Source of the DNA: Croceimicrobium hydrocarbonivorans
GTDB lineage: Bacteria; Bacteroidota; Bacteroidia; Flavobacteriales; Schleiferiaceae
Reading direction: 5' to 3'
DNA length: 64,000 bases
Assembly: GCF_014524565.1 (NCBI RefSeq)
Contig: NZ_CP060139.1
Coordinates: 434,001 to 498,000, forward strand
The notes under the pieces are model-generated. The model did not search any database, was not told the DNA's origin, and saw only the letters and a program-made list of their open reading frames with translations. The position numbers were made by a program, and so were the translations under genes. This document shows, one piece after another, positions 17,607 to 25,708 of this stretch (the stretch's first letter is position 1; every line of letters starts with the position of its first letter).

Positions 17607-18100
17607 TTCTTCTTACGTCTTTTGGGATAGTCGAAAAATATTAATTCGGCTTCCTGGCCCAAAGCTTTCCAATCTTCAGATTCGAATTTGAGACAAGCCA
17701 CGCCGGTGGTAGGCACATTATCGATAATATGATCGATGCAGTGGTTTACAAAGTTAGTGAGCGTGGGATTGTGACCAAAGAGAAAGACAGAATGAATGCT
17801 ATTATCCAATTTGGCTAAAGCCTGAAGGATATCATCCCGATCACCGTGGTATAAATTAGCTTCGATATGAATATCACTAAAGGGATATTGTAATTCCTGA
17901 GCAAAGATTAAGGCGGTATGCATGGCTCGGGTGGCCGGACTAGAGATCATAAGCTCCGGTGCTTCCTCCTGTTTTTGCAGCCATTGGGCAGTAGTATGCG
18001 CGTCTCTGATGCCCCTACCTTTAAGGGGTCGGTCAAAATCCGTAATTCCTTCCTCCTTCCAGGAAGACTTGGCATGACGAACGAGATAAAGCTTTTTCAT
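17603..18100 (-). CDS. sixA: SixA-type phosphohistidine phosphatase
   Basis: A 165-residue minimal histidine phosphatase. The catalytic motif LVRHAKSSW has the nucleophile His9; the second arginine block is SSPATRAMHTA (about 55) and the second histidine lies in FLFGHNPTLTNFVN (about 110). SixA enzymes remove phosphate from phosphohistidine in proteins (ArcB, PtsN-system NPr in E. coli). It is the first gene of the polyphosphate operon, its stop overlapping the ppk1 start by 4 nt. Other small histidine phosphatases act on small molecules, so the substrate is not certain. Confidence 0.85.
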   Translation of the reverse strand: MKKLYLVRHAKSSWKEEGITDFDRPLKGRGIRDAHTTAQWLQKQEEAPELMISSPATRAMHTALIFAQELQYPFSDIHIEANLYHGDRDDILQALAKLDNSIHSVFLFGHNPTLTNFVNHCIDHIIDNVPTTGVACLKFESEDWKALGQEAELIFFDYPKRRKKK

Positions 18101-18256
18101 CGATAATAGGAAAAATATGCGTATCCGATGGGAATTTAGCCAAAAGCCTTTAATGGAAAAGGAGGATGCAGAAAATTAACCCATAAATAATTTCGCTTTA
18201 AGCGCGATTATCCCTAAGGCCTAATATTCTGGATTATCGAAAAAAAAATTAGAGAA

Positions 18257-19039
18257 TTAGAGGCCCTTGGCTTTGGCTTCTTCCCAATAGCGATCCATCT
18301 CTTCCAAAGACATCTCATCGAGCTGTAATCCCTTGGCCTTTGTCGCCTCTTCCAAATACTGGAAGCGACGAATAAACTTCTTATTGGTGCGCTCCAAAGC
18401 AGATTCGGGATCTACCTTAATGAAACGGGAAATATTAATCAACGAAAAGAGTACATCTCCAAACTCCGCTTCAATCTTTTCAGGATCTGCAGCTTCGACC
18501 TCTGCTTCCAGTTCCGAAATCTCTTCTCGTAATTTGGCCCATACCTGCTGGGTTTCTTCCCAATCAAATCCAGCCCCACGAGCTTTATCCTGAATGCGGG
18601 TGGCCTTCACTAAGGCAGGTAAGGAGCGAGGCACTCCTTCGAGCACCGACTTCTTCCCTTCCTTCAGCTTTAGCTTTTCCCAATTGGCCTTAACGGTTTC
18701 TTCGTCATTGGCCTCAACATCACCATAAATATGAGGATGGCGATGAATCAATTTTTCGCAGATGCTATTGAGAACATCGGCAATATCAAAGGACTGTTTC
18801 TCCTCCCCAATCTTCGCATAAAAGACCATATGCAGGAGGAGATCACCCAGTTCTTTCTTCACTTCCGGTAGGTCCTCATCCAAAATGGCATCGCCTAATT
18901 CATAGACTTCCTCAATGGTGAGATGCCGCAGGCTCTCCATCGTTTGCTTGCGATCCCAGGGACATTTTTCCCGCAGATCATCCATAATATCAAGCAATCG
19001 ACCAAAGGCCTCCAGGCGTTCTTGCCGGCTGTGTTTCAT
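18257..19039 (-). CDS. mazG: Nucleoside triphosphate pyrophosphohydrolase MazG
   Basis: A 260-residue enzyme with two MazG domains that hydrolyses (d)NTPs to monophosphate and pyrophosphate, cleaning damaged nucleotides. N-terminal domain: CPWDRKQTMESLRHLTIEEVYEL and LGDLLLHMVFYAKI supply the EExxE and ExxD magnesium ligands; C-terminal domain: LREEISELEAEVEA and FGDVLFSLINISRF. Length equals the E. coli protein (263 aa). It is the last gene of the operon from ruvX, 2 nt after the DUF5606 gene. Confidence 0.95.
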   Translation of the reverse strand: MKHSRQERLEAFGRLLDIMDDLREKCPWDRKQTMESLRHLTIEEVYELGDAILDEDLPEVKKELGDLLLHMVFYAKIGEEKQSFDIADVLNSICEKLIHRHPHIYGDVEANDEETVKANWEKLKLKEGKKSVLEGVPRSLPALVKATRIQDKARGAGFDWEETQQVWAKLREEISELEAEVEAADPEKIEAEFGDVLFSLINISRFIKVDPESALERTNKKFIRRFQYLEEATKAKGLQLDEMSLEEMDRYWEEAKAKGL

Positions 19040-19041
19040 AT

Positions 19042-19482
19042 CTATTCGCTTTCTTCGCTGCTCTCTTCTGCTGGAACTTCCGCGGCCTTGTCATCAGGAC
19101 GATTCAGAAGATCACATTCATGTAAGAGGTTGTACCAGCTAAATAATTTTTTGAGGTGAGAGGTGTACACACGCTCCTCATCGTAATCGGGCAAAAAGCT
19201 CGACATGAATTCACGTAGTTCATCACCACTGGCTTTTTTCACGTCCAAAGCCTTGGCTCCTTCCAGTTTCTCGAATAAACGATCGTAAACTTCACCTAAA
19301 GGCAATTCCTCTTCGTAAGTATAAATGGCAATATCGCTCAAGGCAGATACGTCGGCACGCTGTGAAACCGGCATGCGTTTTTGATCTAATAAAGATTCTA
19401 CCAATACGCCTTGACGAGTGGCTTTTACCAATTTGAACAGGCCGGGCTTTCCGCCGATAGCCAGAATATCATCTAATTTCAT
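19042..19482 (-). CDS. DUF5606 domain protein
   Basis: A 146-residue protein of the DUF5606 family found in Bacteroidota, recognised by its start (MKLDDILAIGGKPGLFKLV) and the conserved SALSDIAIYTYEEELPL block. Function is unknown; the N-terminal half looks like a small beta-barrel and the tail is acidic (Glu/Ser-rich). No signal peptide, so it should be cytosolic. It sits between a lipoprotein and mazG with gaps of 4 and 2 nt, downstream of def, an arrangement that suggests a housekeeping role. Confidence 0.85.
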   Translation of the reverse strand: MKLDDILAIGGKPGLFKLVKATRQGVLVESLLDQKRMPVSQRADVSALSDIAIYTYEEELPLGEVYDRLFEKLEGAKALDVKKASGDELREFMSSFLPDYDEERVYTSHLKKLFSWYNLLHECDLLNRPDDKAAEVPAEESSEESE

Positions 19483-19486
19483 AATC

Positions 19487-20050
19487 TTAATTCACAGAGT
19501 TAGTTAAACTGTCGCCTTCTTGCTTCCCTTGCTTTGCCTTCTGCATCCATTCCTGAACCAGTTCGACATCGCTTTTTTCTTCGGACAACAGATCCATTAA
19601 TTGTCGGGCTTGATTGGCCAGACTGTGACTGGGGAATTTGCGTACAAACTCCTTATAGGTCAATAATGCTTTATCCCGCTCCTGGATCTCCTCATAATAT
19701 AAGGCCAATGACATTAGGGCCTTGGGAGCTTCCTGGTGATAGGTATAGGTATCAATTAATTTCTCGTAAGCTTCAATCGTTTGCAGCTCATGCCCTGGGT
19801 AAGCCCGATGCATTTCGGCAATCTTCTTTTGATAAAATGGAGCCAATGAATCTTTGGGATAGGCTTCGATATAATTGGCATAGGCTTCAATCATCGAAGA
19901 AGCCAAAGCCGTATCCAACTGTTCTTGCTTCCGCATTTGGCTTTCCAAAGCCTGAATAGATTCCTGACGTTCCTGAGCATCACTCATACCGCCTTGGCAG
20001 GCTGATAAAGTAGCGATCAGGCCCAGTACAAAAAGGCTTTTTCTCATCAT
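19487..20050 (-). CDS. Tetratricopeptide-like lipoprotein
   Basis: A 187-residue lipoprotein: signal ending in LIATLSAC (Cys18-19) and then a helical region with TPR-like pairs, for example LIDTYTYHQEAPKALMSLA and ALLTYKEFVRKFPSHSLANQA. It resembles the YbgF/BamD type of envelope TPR proteins in form, but I cannot assign it to either. The ATG overlaps the def stop (ATGA at 20050-20047), so it is translated with peptide deformylase. A second in-frame ATG follows at once. Confidence 0.75.
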   Translation of the reverse strand: MMRKSLFVLGLIATLSACQGGMSDAQERQESIQALESQMRKQEQLDTALASSMIEAYANYIEAYPKDSLAPFYQKKIAEMHRAYPGHELQTIEAYEKLIDTYTYHQEAPKALMSLALYYEEIQERDKALLTYKEFVRKFPSHSLANQARQLMDLLSEEKSDVELVQEWMQKAKQGKQEGDSLTNSVN

Positions 20051-20619
20051 TTGGCAAATGGGAATTTCATTCGGTAGCCCACCTTAATTTGCCCTTTGGA
20101 AATATTGTTGAGCTTCTTCTTCAGCATATTCTTACGCAGTGGGCTCAAATAATCGGTAAATAAAATACCATCAATATGATCGTACTCATGCTGAATAACG
20201 CGGGCCTTTAAACCTTCGTAGGTTTCTTCATGCTCATTCCATTCCCGATCTCGGTAGCGAATAACAATACGCTCCGGGCGATCTACATCACCACGTATAT
20301 CTGGAATACTCAAACAGCCTTCGTTAAACACAAAGTCATCACCATCTTCTTCGATAATCTCCGCATTGATGAACACTTTCTTAAAGTTGTTCAGGCCTTC
20401 AACATCCTCCTCACCTTCGTCAACAAAGCCCGAGGTATCTACCACGAAAAGACGAATAGACTTACCAATCTGAGGAGCTGCCAATCCAACACCATGCGCA
20501 TTATACATGGTTTCGTACATATTATCGATCAATTCCTGAAGACCGGGATAATCCGCTTCAATATCTTCCCCTTCTTTTCTAAGGACGGGGTCACCGTAAG
20601 CCACAATGGGTAATATCAT
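20047..20619 (-). CDS. def: Peptide deformylase
   Basis: A 190-residue metalloenzyme that removes the formyl group from nascent protein N-termini. All three family motifs are intact: GVGLAAPQIG, EGCLSIP (Cys metal ligand) and QHEYDHIDG (two His ligands and the catalytic Glu). The ATG at 20619 (MILPIVAYGDPVLRK) is the natural start; the frame is open 16 codons further but those codons have no family counterpart. It follows ruvX after about 50 nt and overlaps the next lipoprotein gene by 4 nt. Confidence 0.96.
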   Translation of the reverse strand: MILPIVAYGDPVLRKEGEDIEADYPGLQELIDNMYETMYNAHGVGLAAPQIGKSIRLFVVDTSGFVDEGEEDVEGLNNFKKVFINAEIIEEDGDDFVFNEGCLSIPDIRGDVDRPERIVIRYRDREWNEHEETYEGLKARVIQHEYDHIDGILFTDYLSPLRKNMLKKKLNNISKGQIKVGYRMKFPFAK

Positions 20620-20671
20620 TCTGCAAATTTGGGCAAAAATAAGGATTGACCACAAGGCCCCAAGCAAGCTT

Positions 20672-21082
20672 TTAATGTTGCTCGAGATAATCTCTTAAGA
20701 TAATGGCCGCACTAATGGGATCAAGGCTCCCTTTCTGGCGTCTTTGTTTCTTCTTCATCCCCGACTCTATTTGCGCTCGCTGGGCCATTTTAGAACTAAA
20801 ACGCTCGTCTTGTAACACGATCTTCAAAGTGGGAAAAAGCTTCTCCAATTTTTGATGCCATTCGCGCACGCGGGCCGAATTATGACTGTCGCCACCATCC
20901 AAAGCCAATGGTTCACCCAGCACAATTGCTTCAATTTCCTCCTTCGCCATCCAATCTTTAAGATAGACCTCCAGTTGGTCTGTTGCCACGGTTTCGCGGG
21001 GGGACGCGATCATTTGCAAGGGATCGGTCTCTGCAATGCCGGTTCTTTTACCTCCAATATCTAAAGCAATGATCTTCGCCAC
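20672..21082 (-). CDS. ruvX: Holliday junction resolvase-like RuvX (YqgF)
   Basis: A 136-residue RNase H-like nuclease of the YqgF family, involved in pre-16S rRNA 5'-end processing in E. coli and proposed as a Holliday junction resolvase. Motifs: IIALDIGGKRTGIAETD with the first catalytic Asp, EAIVLGEPLALDG, and LQDERFSSKMA with DPISAAIIL at the end. The GTG at 21082 (MAKIIALD) is preferred over an in-frame TTG at 21103 because it matches the family N-terminus and a TAAATTTG -7 box at 21101-21108 covers the TTG. Confidence 0.92.
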   Translation of the reverse strand: MAKIIALDIGGKRTGIAETDPLQMIASPRETVATDQLEVYLKDWMAKEEIEAIVLGEPLALDGGDSHNSARVREWHQKLEKLFPTLKIVLQDERFSSKMAQRAQIESGMKKKQRRQKGSLDPISAAIILRDYLEQH

Positions 21083-21090
21083 GGGCTTCT

Positions 21091-21108
21091 TACTTTTGCG
21101 CAAATTTA
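21091..21108. promoter_or_regulatory. Overlapping face-to-face -7 elements for ruvX and dapD
   Basis: Plus strand TACTTTTG at 21091-21098 points to dapD (ATG 21118); minus strand TAAATTTG at 21101-21108 points to ruvX (GTG 21082). Both match TAnnTTTG. Each element lies in the path of the other, so the two promoters would compete for polymerase. Neither has a clear -33 box. Confidence 0.4.
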
Positions 21109-21117
21109 AAGCGAATC

Positions 21118-21933
21118 ATGAAGCAGCACGAAGAACATATCTTGAAAGCTTGGGAAGACCGTGAATTATTAAAAGATCCGGCAACTGTAAAGCTTATCGA
21201 AGAATGTATCGAAGCGATCGACAAAGGAGAATTGCGTTGCGCCGAAAAAGTAAATGGTGAATGGCAAGTGCACGAATGGGTAAAGAAGGCGGTAATCCTC
21301 TACTTCCCTACTCGTAAAATGGAAAGCCTGGAGGCCGGTCCTCTGGAATTCCACGATAAGATTCCTTTAAAGAAGAACTATAAAGAATTAGGCATTCGGG
21401 TGGTTCCTCATGCCATTGCCCGCCATGGTGCCTATGTGGCTTCCGGGGTAGTAATGATGCCTTCTTATGTAAATATTGGCGCTTATGTAGATAGCGGTAC
21501 CATGGTTGACACTTGGGCCACTGTTGGCAGCTGCGCGCAAATTGGCAAGAATGTTCACCTTAGTGGTGGCGTGGGAATTGGCGGCGTTTTAGAGCCCGTG
21601 CAAGCATCTCCGGTAATTATTGAAGACAATTGCTTTATTGGATCTCGCTGCATTGTGGTAGAAGGAATTCGCATTGAAGAAGAAGCGGTATTAGGTGCCA
21701 ATGTGGTGCTTACCGCCTCTACCAAGATTATCGATGTAAGCGGGCCCGAACCCAAGGAAATCAAAGGTTACATCCCAGCCCGCTCGGTGGTAATTCCTGG
21801 CTCTATGCCTAAGGAATTCCCCGCTGGAACTTATAATGTGCCTTGTGCTCTAATTATTGGTAAGCGTAAGGAAAGCACCAATAAAAAGACCAGCTTAAAC
21901 GATGCCTTACGCGAATACAATGTGGCCGTTTAA
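21118..21933 (+). CDS. dapD: 2,3,4,5-tetrahydropyridine-2,6-dicarboxylate N-succinyltransferase
   Basis: A 271-residue acyltransferase of the succinylase branch of lysine and diaminopimelate synthesis, needed for cell wall and lysine. After an N-terminal helical domain comes a left-handed beta-helix of hexapeptide repeats (for example GAYVASGVVMMPSYVNIGAYVD and GGVGIGGVLEPVQ), then the C-terminal strand region SVVIPGSMPKEFPAG. Length is that of the E. coli enzyme (274 aa). A strong terminator follows, so it is a single-gene transcript. Confidence 0.96.
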   Translation: MKQHEEHILKAWEDRELLKDPATVKLIEECIEAIDKGELRCAEKVNGEWQVHEWVKKAVILYFPTRKMESLEAGPLEFHDKIPLKKNYKELGIRVVPHAIARHGAYVASGVVMMPSYVNIGAYVDSGTMVDTWATVGSCAQIGKNVHLSGGVGIGGVLEPVQASPVIIEDNCFIGSRCIVVEGIRIEEEAVLGANVVLTASTKIIDVSGPEPKEIKGYIPARSVVIPGSMPKEFPAGTYNVPCALIIGKRKESTNKKTSLNDALREYNVAV

Positions 21934-21955
21934 TCAGCCATAAGAATTTCAAATT

Positions 21956-21979
21956 AGCCGGGTTTATCCCGGCTTTTTT
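21956..21979 (+). terminator. Rho-independent terminator after dapD
   Basis: 7-bp stem AGCCGGG/CCCGGCT (21956-21962 with 21968-21974), TTTAT loop, six T. The promoter box of the next gene starts 2 nt later. Confidence 0.9.
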
Positions 21980-21980
21980 A

Positions 21981-22011
21981 TTTGGATGTGAGCCTTCTAA
22001 ATATAAACTTG
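21981..22011 (+). promoter_or_regulatory. Promoter of the START-domain gene
   Basis: TTTG (21981-21984), 19-nt spacer, TAAACTTG (22004-22011): a perfect -33 box, exact spacing and one mismatch in the -7 box of the Bacteroidota consensus. The ATG at 22026 leaves a leader of only about 8 nt. Confidence 0.6.
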
Positions 22012-22025
22012 CCACAAATTAATCG

Positions 22026-22628
22026 ATGATGCGCACGCTTTGCTTTTCCCTGGCACTACTGCTGTTTCCCATGGCTGGGGCCGATAGATCCGGATCTAAA
22101 TGGGAGCTTCGTAAAAATGAAGATGGGATAAAAATCTACACTCGGGCAGTAGAAGGCGCCGCCTTGGATGAGTTTAAGGCTCATGCCGAGTTCAATTTTC
22201 CCATGGAGAAAATCGTTGCGATTTTAGAGGATGCTGATCATTTCAAAGATTGGATGCCCAATTGCTCACATTCGAAGCTCATTAAACGTGAAGGGCAAAA
22301 ACAATATCACTATACCATTACTTCTGCCCCCTTCCCTTTGGATGACCGCGATTGCTATTATCGCTTTAGTTATGAAAAAACTAGCAATCAGGTAAAAATC
22401 AACATGGATGGACTACCAGACTATGGCCCCAAGAAGGAGGATATGGTGCGAATTCCCAGTGTAAAAGGCTATTGGCTTTTTGAAAAACTAGGGCCACAAA
22501 AAACAAAGATCACCTATCAAGTACTCGCCAATCCAGGTGGAAGCATCCCGGGCTGGTTAGCGAATGCCGGAACGGTGGACTCGCCTTTCAATACCTTGAA
22601 AAACTTACGCAAGAGATTGGAGTCCTAG
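22026..22628 (+). CDS. START-domain lipid-binding-like exported protein
   Basis: A 200-residue protein with a signal peptide (LCFSLALLLFPMAGA, cleavage near residue 20) and a START/Bet v1-like domain over the rest: KWELRKNEDGIKIYTRAVEG, an FPMEKIVAILEDADHFKDWMPNCSHS block and a RIPSVKGYWLFEK strand. START domains hold a lipid or similar hydrophobic ligand; the ligand here is unknown. The export signal places it in the periplasm. It has its own promoter at 21981-22011. Two adjacent ATG codons (22026 and 22029) are possible starts. Confidence 0.85.
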   Translation: MMRTLCFSLALLLFPMAGADRSGSKWELRKNEDGIKIYTRAVEGAALDEFKAHAEFNFPMEKIVAILEDADHFKDWMPNCSHSKLIKREGQKQYHYTITSAPFPLDDRDCYYRFSYEKTSNQVKINMDGLPDYGPKKEDMVRIPSVKGYWLFEKLGPQKTKITYQVLANPGGSIPGWLANAGTVDSPFNTLKNLRKRLES

Positions 22629-22636
22629 AGCGATCT

Positions 22637-23854
22637 TTATTTATTCAAGCGCAATTTCTGCAAGGTCCGTGAGGCTATAATGATACTTAGGATCGCTAAG
22701 AAAGATGCCAAAATAAAAGGCGCTCCCGGATAATAATAATCGGTGTCCGGATGGGTATAATAGCCAAAGATACCGGTCATTAATGGCGGACCTATAATGG
22801 CGGTTAGCATCATAATATTAGTAATCCCCCCTTGTAATTCGCCCTGCGCATTTTTAGCAGTTTGGCCAGCCATTATCGATTGTAATGAAGGTCCAGCCAA
22901 TCCCCCGAAAGCGTATGGAACTATTACGGCATACACCATCCAGGGCTCGGTAATAATTCCTAAGAGCAGTAATCCCAAAGCATTGAAGAAAAAGCCCAAA
23001 TAGACTGCTTTCACTTCACCCAGCTTTTTCACCACTTTACCTACCACTAAACCTTGGATTAAAGCCACCATCACCCCAACGAAACCCAAGGAAAGACCAA
23101 TCTCTAAAGCACCCCAATGAAATTTTTCTTTGGTGTAAAAGGACCAGTTGGATTGAGTGGCATGCGCCGCCACATAAATAGTAAAGAGGCTAATGATTAG
23201 AGGAACAATTATCTTATTGGAGAAAATGCTTCGGAGGGTACCAATAGGATTGGCTCGTTTCCAAGAGAAAGCTCTGCGATGTTCGGCATCCAAAGATTCG
23301 GGTACTACAAAATAACCATAGAGCCAGTTTAATAAGGCCATAGCGGCCGCGGCCATAAAAGGAACCCGCGTACCATACTCACCCAGTAAACCTCCAATGG
23401 TAGGACCCACAATAAAGCCTAAGCCAAAAGCGGCACCAATCATTCCGAAATTCTTAGCGCGGTCTTCCGGACCACTGATATCAGCGATATAGGCATTGGC
23501 TACGGTCATGCTACTGCCACAAATCCCGGAAATAATTCGCGCTACGAAGAGCCAGGCCAAACTGGGAGCAAATACAATTACCAGATAATCCAGGCCTAAG
23601 CCAAAGAGTGAAATTAAAAGCAAGGTGCGTCGCCCAAAACTATCGCTGAGACCGCCTAAAATAGGCGCAAAAATGAACTGCATAGTCGCATAGGTAGCAG
23701 CCAATAGGCCACCATACCAAGCAGCGGTACTATTATCAAAATCAGTGAGTTCCTGTATTAGATCGGGAACAATGGGAATGATAATACCGATCCCAATAAT
23801 ATCAATCAGGATGGTAATAAAGATAAACCGTACGGCAGCACTTTTTCCTCGCAT
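22637..23854 (-). CDS. MFS transporter, TetA-like multidrug/tetracycline exporter type
   Basis: A 405-residue major facilitator with 12 transmembrane helices. Family signature between helices 2 and 3: GGLSDSFGRRTLLL (motif A), and helix 5 motif C-like GAAFGLGFIVGPTIGGLLGE, which marks drug:proton antiporters of the TCR/Tet type. The initiator chosen is the ATG at 23854 (MRGKSAAV); an in-frame start at 23872 would add six residues but lies above the TACATTTG -7 box at 23859-23866. Many chromosomal proteins of this type do not confer tetracycline resistance, so the substrate is open. Confidence 0.9.
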   Translation of the reverse strand: MRGKSAAVRFIFITILIDIIGIGIIIPIVPDLIQELTDFDNSTAAWYGGLLAATYATMQFIFAPILGGLSDSFGRRTLLLISLFGLGLDYLVIVFAPSLAWLFVARIISGICGSSMTVANAYIADISGPEDRAKNFGMIGAAFGLGFIVGPTIGGLLGEYGTRVPFMAAAAMALLNWLYGYFVVPESLDAEHRRAFSWKRANPIGTLRSIFSNKIIVPLIISLFTIYVAAHATQSNWSFYTKEKFHWGALEIGLSLGFVGVMVALIQGLVVGKVVKKLGEVKAVYLGFFFNALGLLLLGIITEPWMVYAVIVPYAFGGLAGPSLQSIMAGQTAKNAQGELQGGITNIMMLTAIIGPPLMTGIFGYYTHPDTDYYYPGAPFILASFLAILSIIIASRTLQKLRLNK

Positions 23855-23858
23855 GGCC

Positions 23859-23866
23859 CAAATGTA
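23859..23866 (-). promoter_or_regulatory. Candidate -7 element for the MFS gene
   Basis: TACATTTG on the minus strand, an exact TAnnTTTG match, 5 nt upstream of the ATG at 23854. It would give a nearly leaderless transcript. No -33 box seen. Confidence 0.3.
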
Positions 23867-23994
23867 AATCAATATGGGCTTTGGTTTATCAGTAAATTAT
23901 AAGGGAGGGTAATCTTTTCGACTTAAGCTGAGTTCGGAGTGACTCACTGATAATTGACACTTTCTTGGAAAGCAAATAATGCGGATCGGAACAA

Positions 23995-24504
23995 TCAATT
24001 AATGCCAAAGGAGAAAACTTCCCTTGATTTTAAACTAATTCTTGCCATCCAATAATTACTGCATCCACCGGAAATAAAAACCCATCTTTCTTTCCAGTTC
24101 GGGTGATTTACAATTACACTTTTATGGACATAGTGAAACAAGATGCAGTCCTCAGATTTTTCCTCATCATAATAAAAAACAACTTGCCTATAATAGTCAT
24201 CCCATGAATCCAATATTACAGGACAGTTGCCCCCTCCTTGTTGGGGTAACTCACCGTCTCTAAACCTATGTTCAAGGTACCTCCTTATCAAACTATCAGA
24301 TGATATTACAGTCCTTTCTTCCAAAACATTTATTCTTGATGTTGGCAGTCCCACACCTAATTTCTTGGAATCTGCAAAGACGATCCATTCAGTATTATTC
24401 CTCTTAAAGTGAAATGATTTGCTTTGAGCGGAAAGTTTAATTAGAGGTAATACGATAAATGTAAATGTGGCTATCCACCTCTTAATTTTCAATCTTTCAA
24501 ACAT
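23995..24504 (-). CDS. Small exported protein of unknown function
   Basis: A 169-residue protein with a signal peptide (residues 1-27, ending TFIVLPLIKLSAQS) and a mature part rich in aromatic and charged residues, with two cysteines in GGGNCPV and SEDCIL and a third in GGCSNYW. The ATG at 24504 is preceded at good distance by GGAG, an unusual Shine-Dalgarno-like match for this window; a TTG at 24516 is also in frame. No family recognised. It is the first of a run of small, AT-richer genes extending to 27.3 kb. Confidence 0.65.
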   Translation of the reverse strand: MFERLKIKRWIATFTFIVLPLIKLSAQSKSFHFKRNNTEWIVFADSKKLGVGLPTSRINVLEERTVISSDSLIRRYLEHRFRDGELPQQGGGNCPVILDSWDDYYRQVVFYYDEEKSEDCILFHYVHKSVIVNHPNWKERWVFISGGCSNYWMARISLKSREVFSFGIN

Positions 24505-24579
24505 GCTTTTCTCCAATTTCAGTAATGATCAATACCCCCATAAATAAGCGACCATAAGCCTTTATGAAAAAAAATAGAT

Positions 24580-25119
24580 TCATTCAAAATTAACCCTTTG
24601 AACGATTCTATCTACCCCCTCTATCCTACGCCGTTCTTTAATCAGCTTGACACGAGGAAGCATTTTCATATTCAAATAACTTAGAAGAATGACTGCCAAA
24701 GCATTCAAGCCAAGTGCCACAAAACTCAAAGTATTTAAAGTGGTACTCTTCCCGAACAAAATGATCAGCAAAAAAGATAAGATATAGAAGAAGCTTAATC
24801 CCGATATCCAGAGGTAGTATTTATACATTCGTCTTAGTACCACTACTAGAGCAAGACCAGACCAAACAAGCATTGGGAACATTTCAGTAGCCCAAAAGAC
24901 TACTAGCACCATCGACAGCAATATCAAAATGACCAACCCATTTAAAGAGTCATATTTGAGAACAGACCTCCTTGAAGGGATGTGTCTAATAAATTCCAAC
25001 AACTTTGATTTAGATATTTCTAGAGACAAAGCTTGAAAAACATCTTGATGACTTTTCCCCTCTTTCAAAAGTCGAATCGCAGCCTGTTTCACCTCTTTTT
25101 CAGTCATGGAGTCTTTCAT
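24580..25119 (-). CDS. Membrane protein of unknown function
   Basis: A 179-residue protein: a cytosolic N-terminal helical part (about 50 residues, KEVKQAAIRLLKEGKSHQDVFQ) that looks like a small helix-turn-helix-like bundle, then four transmembrane helices and a basic tail. The ATG at 25119 is chosen because the longer frame from 25194 would run 67 nt into the upstream gene. It follows that gene by 8 nt, so the two probably form an operon of two membrane proteins. No family recognised. Confidence 0.65.
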   Translation of the reverse strand: MKDSMTEKEVKQAAIRLLKEGKSHQDVFQALSLEISKSKLLEFIRHIPSRRSVLKYDSLNGLVILILLSMVLVVFWATEMFPMLVWSGLALVVVLRRMYKYYLWISGLSFFYILSFLLIILFGKSTTLNTLSFVALGLNALAVILLSYLNMKMLPRVKLIKERRRIEGVDRIVQRVNFE

Positions 25120-25127
25120 TCTTTCTC

Positions 25128-25556
25128 TCAAGAATAGAGGAATACCAGAATCAAAGCTTGAAGCATCGCTAAACCCATTAGCATAAAGTCCCAATTAGTG
25201 AATTTTCTTTCTTCCTTTTCAGAAATTAAGGACTCGAATGCTTTGGTTGGGAAATAATAGAATTGTGCTGGTCTGCTATACTCTAATAGCGATTTCTTGT
25301 GAGCCAAATGAGCTATTGGAAATGCAAGCATTCCGAAATAGTAGGCATCAGAGATCATGAGCCCCATCAAAAGGGAAGCTATTATACACAGATACATTTC
25401 TCTTTTTTCTACTACCAATATCAACAGAAAATTGAAGGCTAAATAAGTAAGCACCCGCAAGGTTTTAGCTTCAATTAAAACCCCGCATGCAGGGGTCACA
25501 TAATGAAGTAGAAAAATTAAGAATGAAATGCCTAATACGATTAGGAGTCTATGCAT
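25128..25556 (-). CDS. Small membrane protein of unknown function
   Basis: A 142-residue protein with about four transmembrane helices (residues 3-20, 28-45, 52-70, 122-140) and a soluble loop between the third and fourth. The ATG at 25556 (MHRLLIVLGISFLIF) begins the first helix directly; the frame is open to 25604 but those codons add an unlikely polar extension. Codon use is AT-richer than in the flanking core genes. Pairs with the gene at 24580-25119. Confidence 0.65.
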   Translation of the reverse strand: MHRLLIVLGISFLIFLLHYVTPACGVLIEAKTLRVLTYLAFNFLLILVVEKREMYLCIIASLLMGLMISDAYYFGMLAFPIAHLAHKKSLLEYSRPAQFYYFPTKAFESLISEKEERKFTNWDFMLMGLAMLQALILVFLYS

Positions 25557-25708
25557 TTTAATCCAGGTAAAATATTCTATTTCAGAACAGTACGTAATTA
25601 TCAATTAAGGCACAATTCAATAATAAGTCTCATCGGTTTATTGGCTGTACTGCAGGTAGAATTTTTATAGGTATGACTCTTTTTTGAAAAGGAGCTATCT
25701 CTTTCCGA

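Noticed and set aside
19534-19959. A 141-codon plus-strand frame opposite the TPR lipoprotein gene
   Set aside because: Antisense shadow with Pro/Arg-rich composition and no start context; the lipoprotein on the other strand has a signal peptide and coupled start.
22637-23854. Tetracycline resistance gene
   Set aside because: TetA-like MFS motifs are common in chromosomal exporters of unknown substrate; no repressor or mobile element is nearby.
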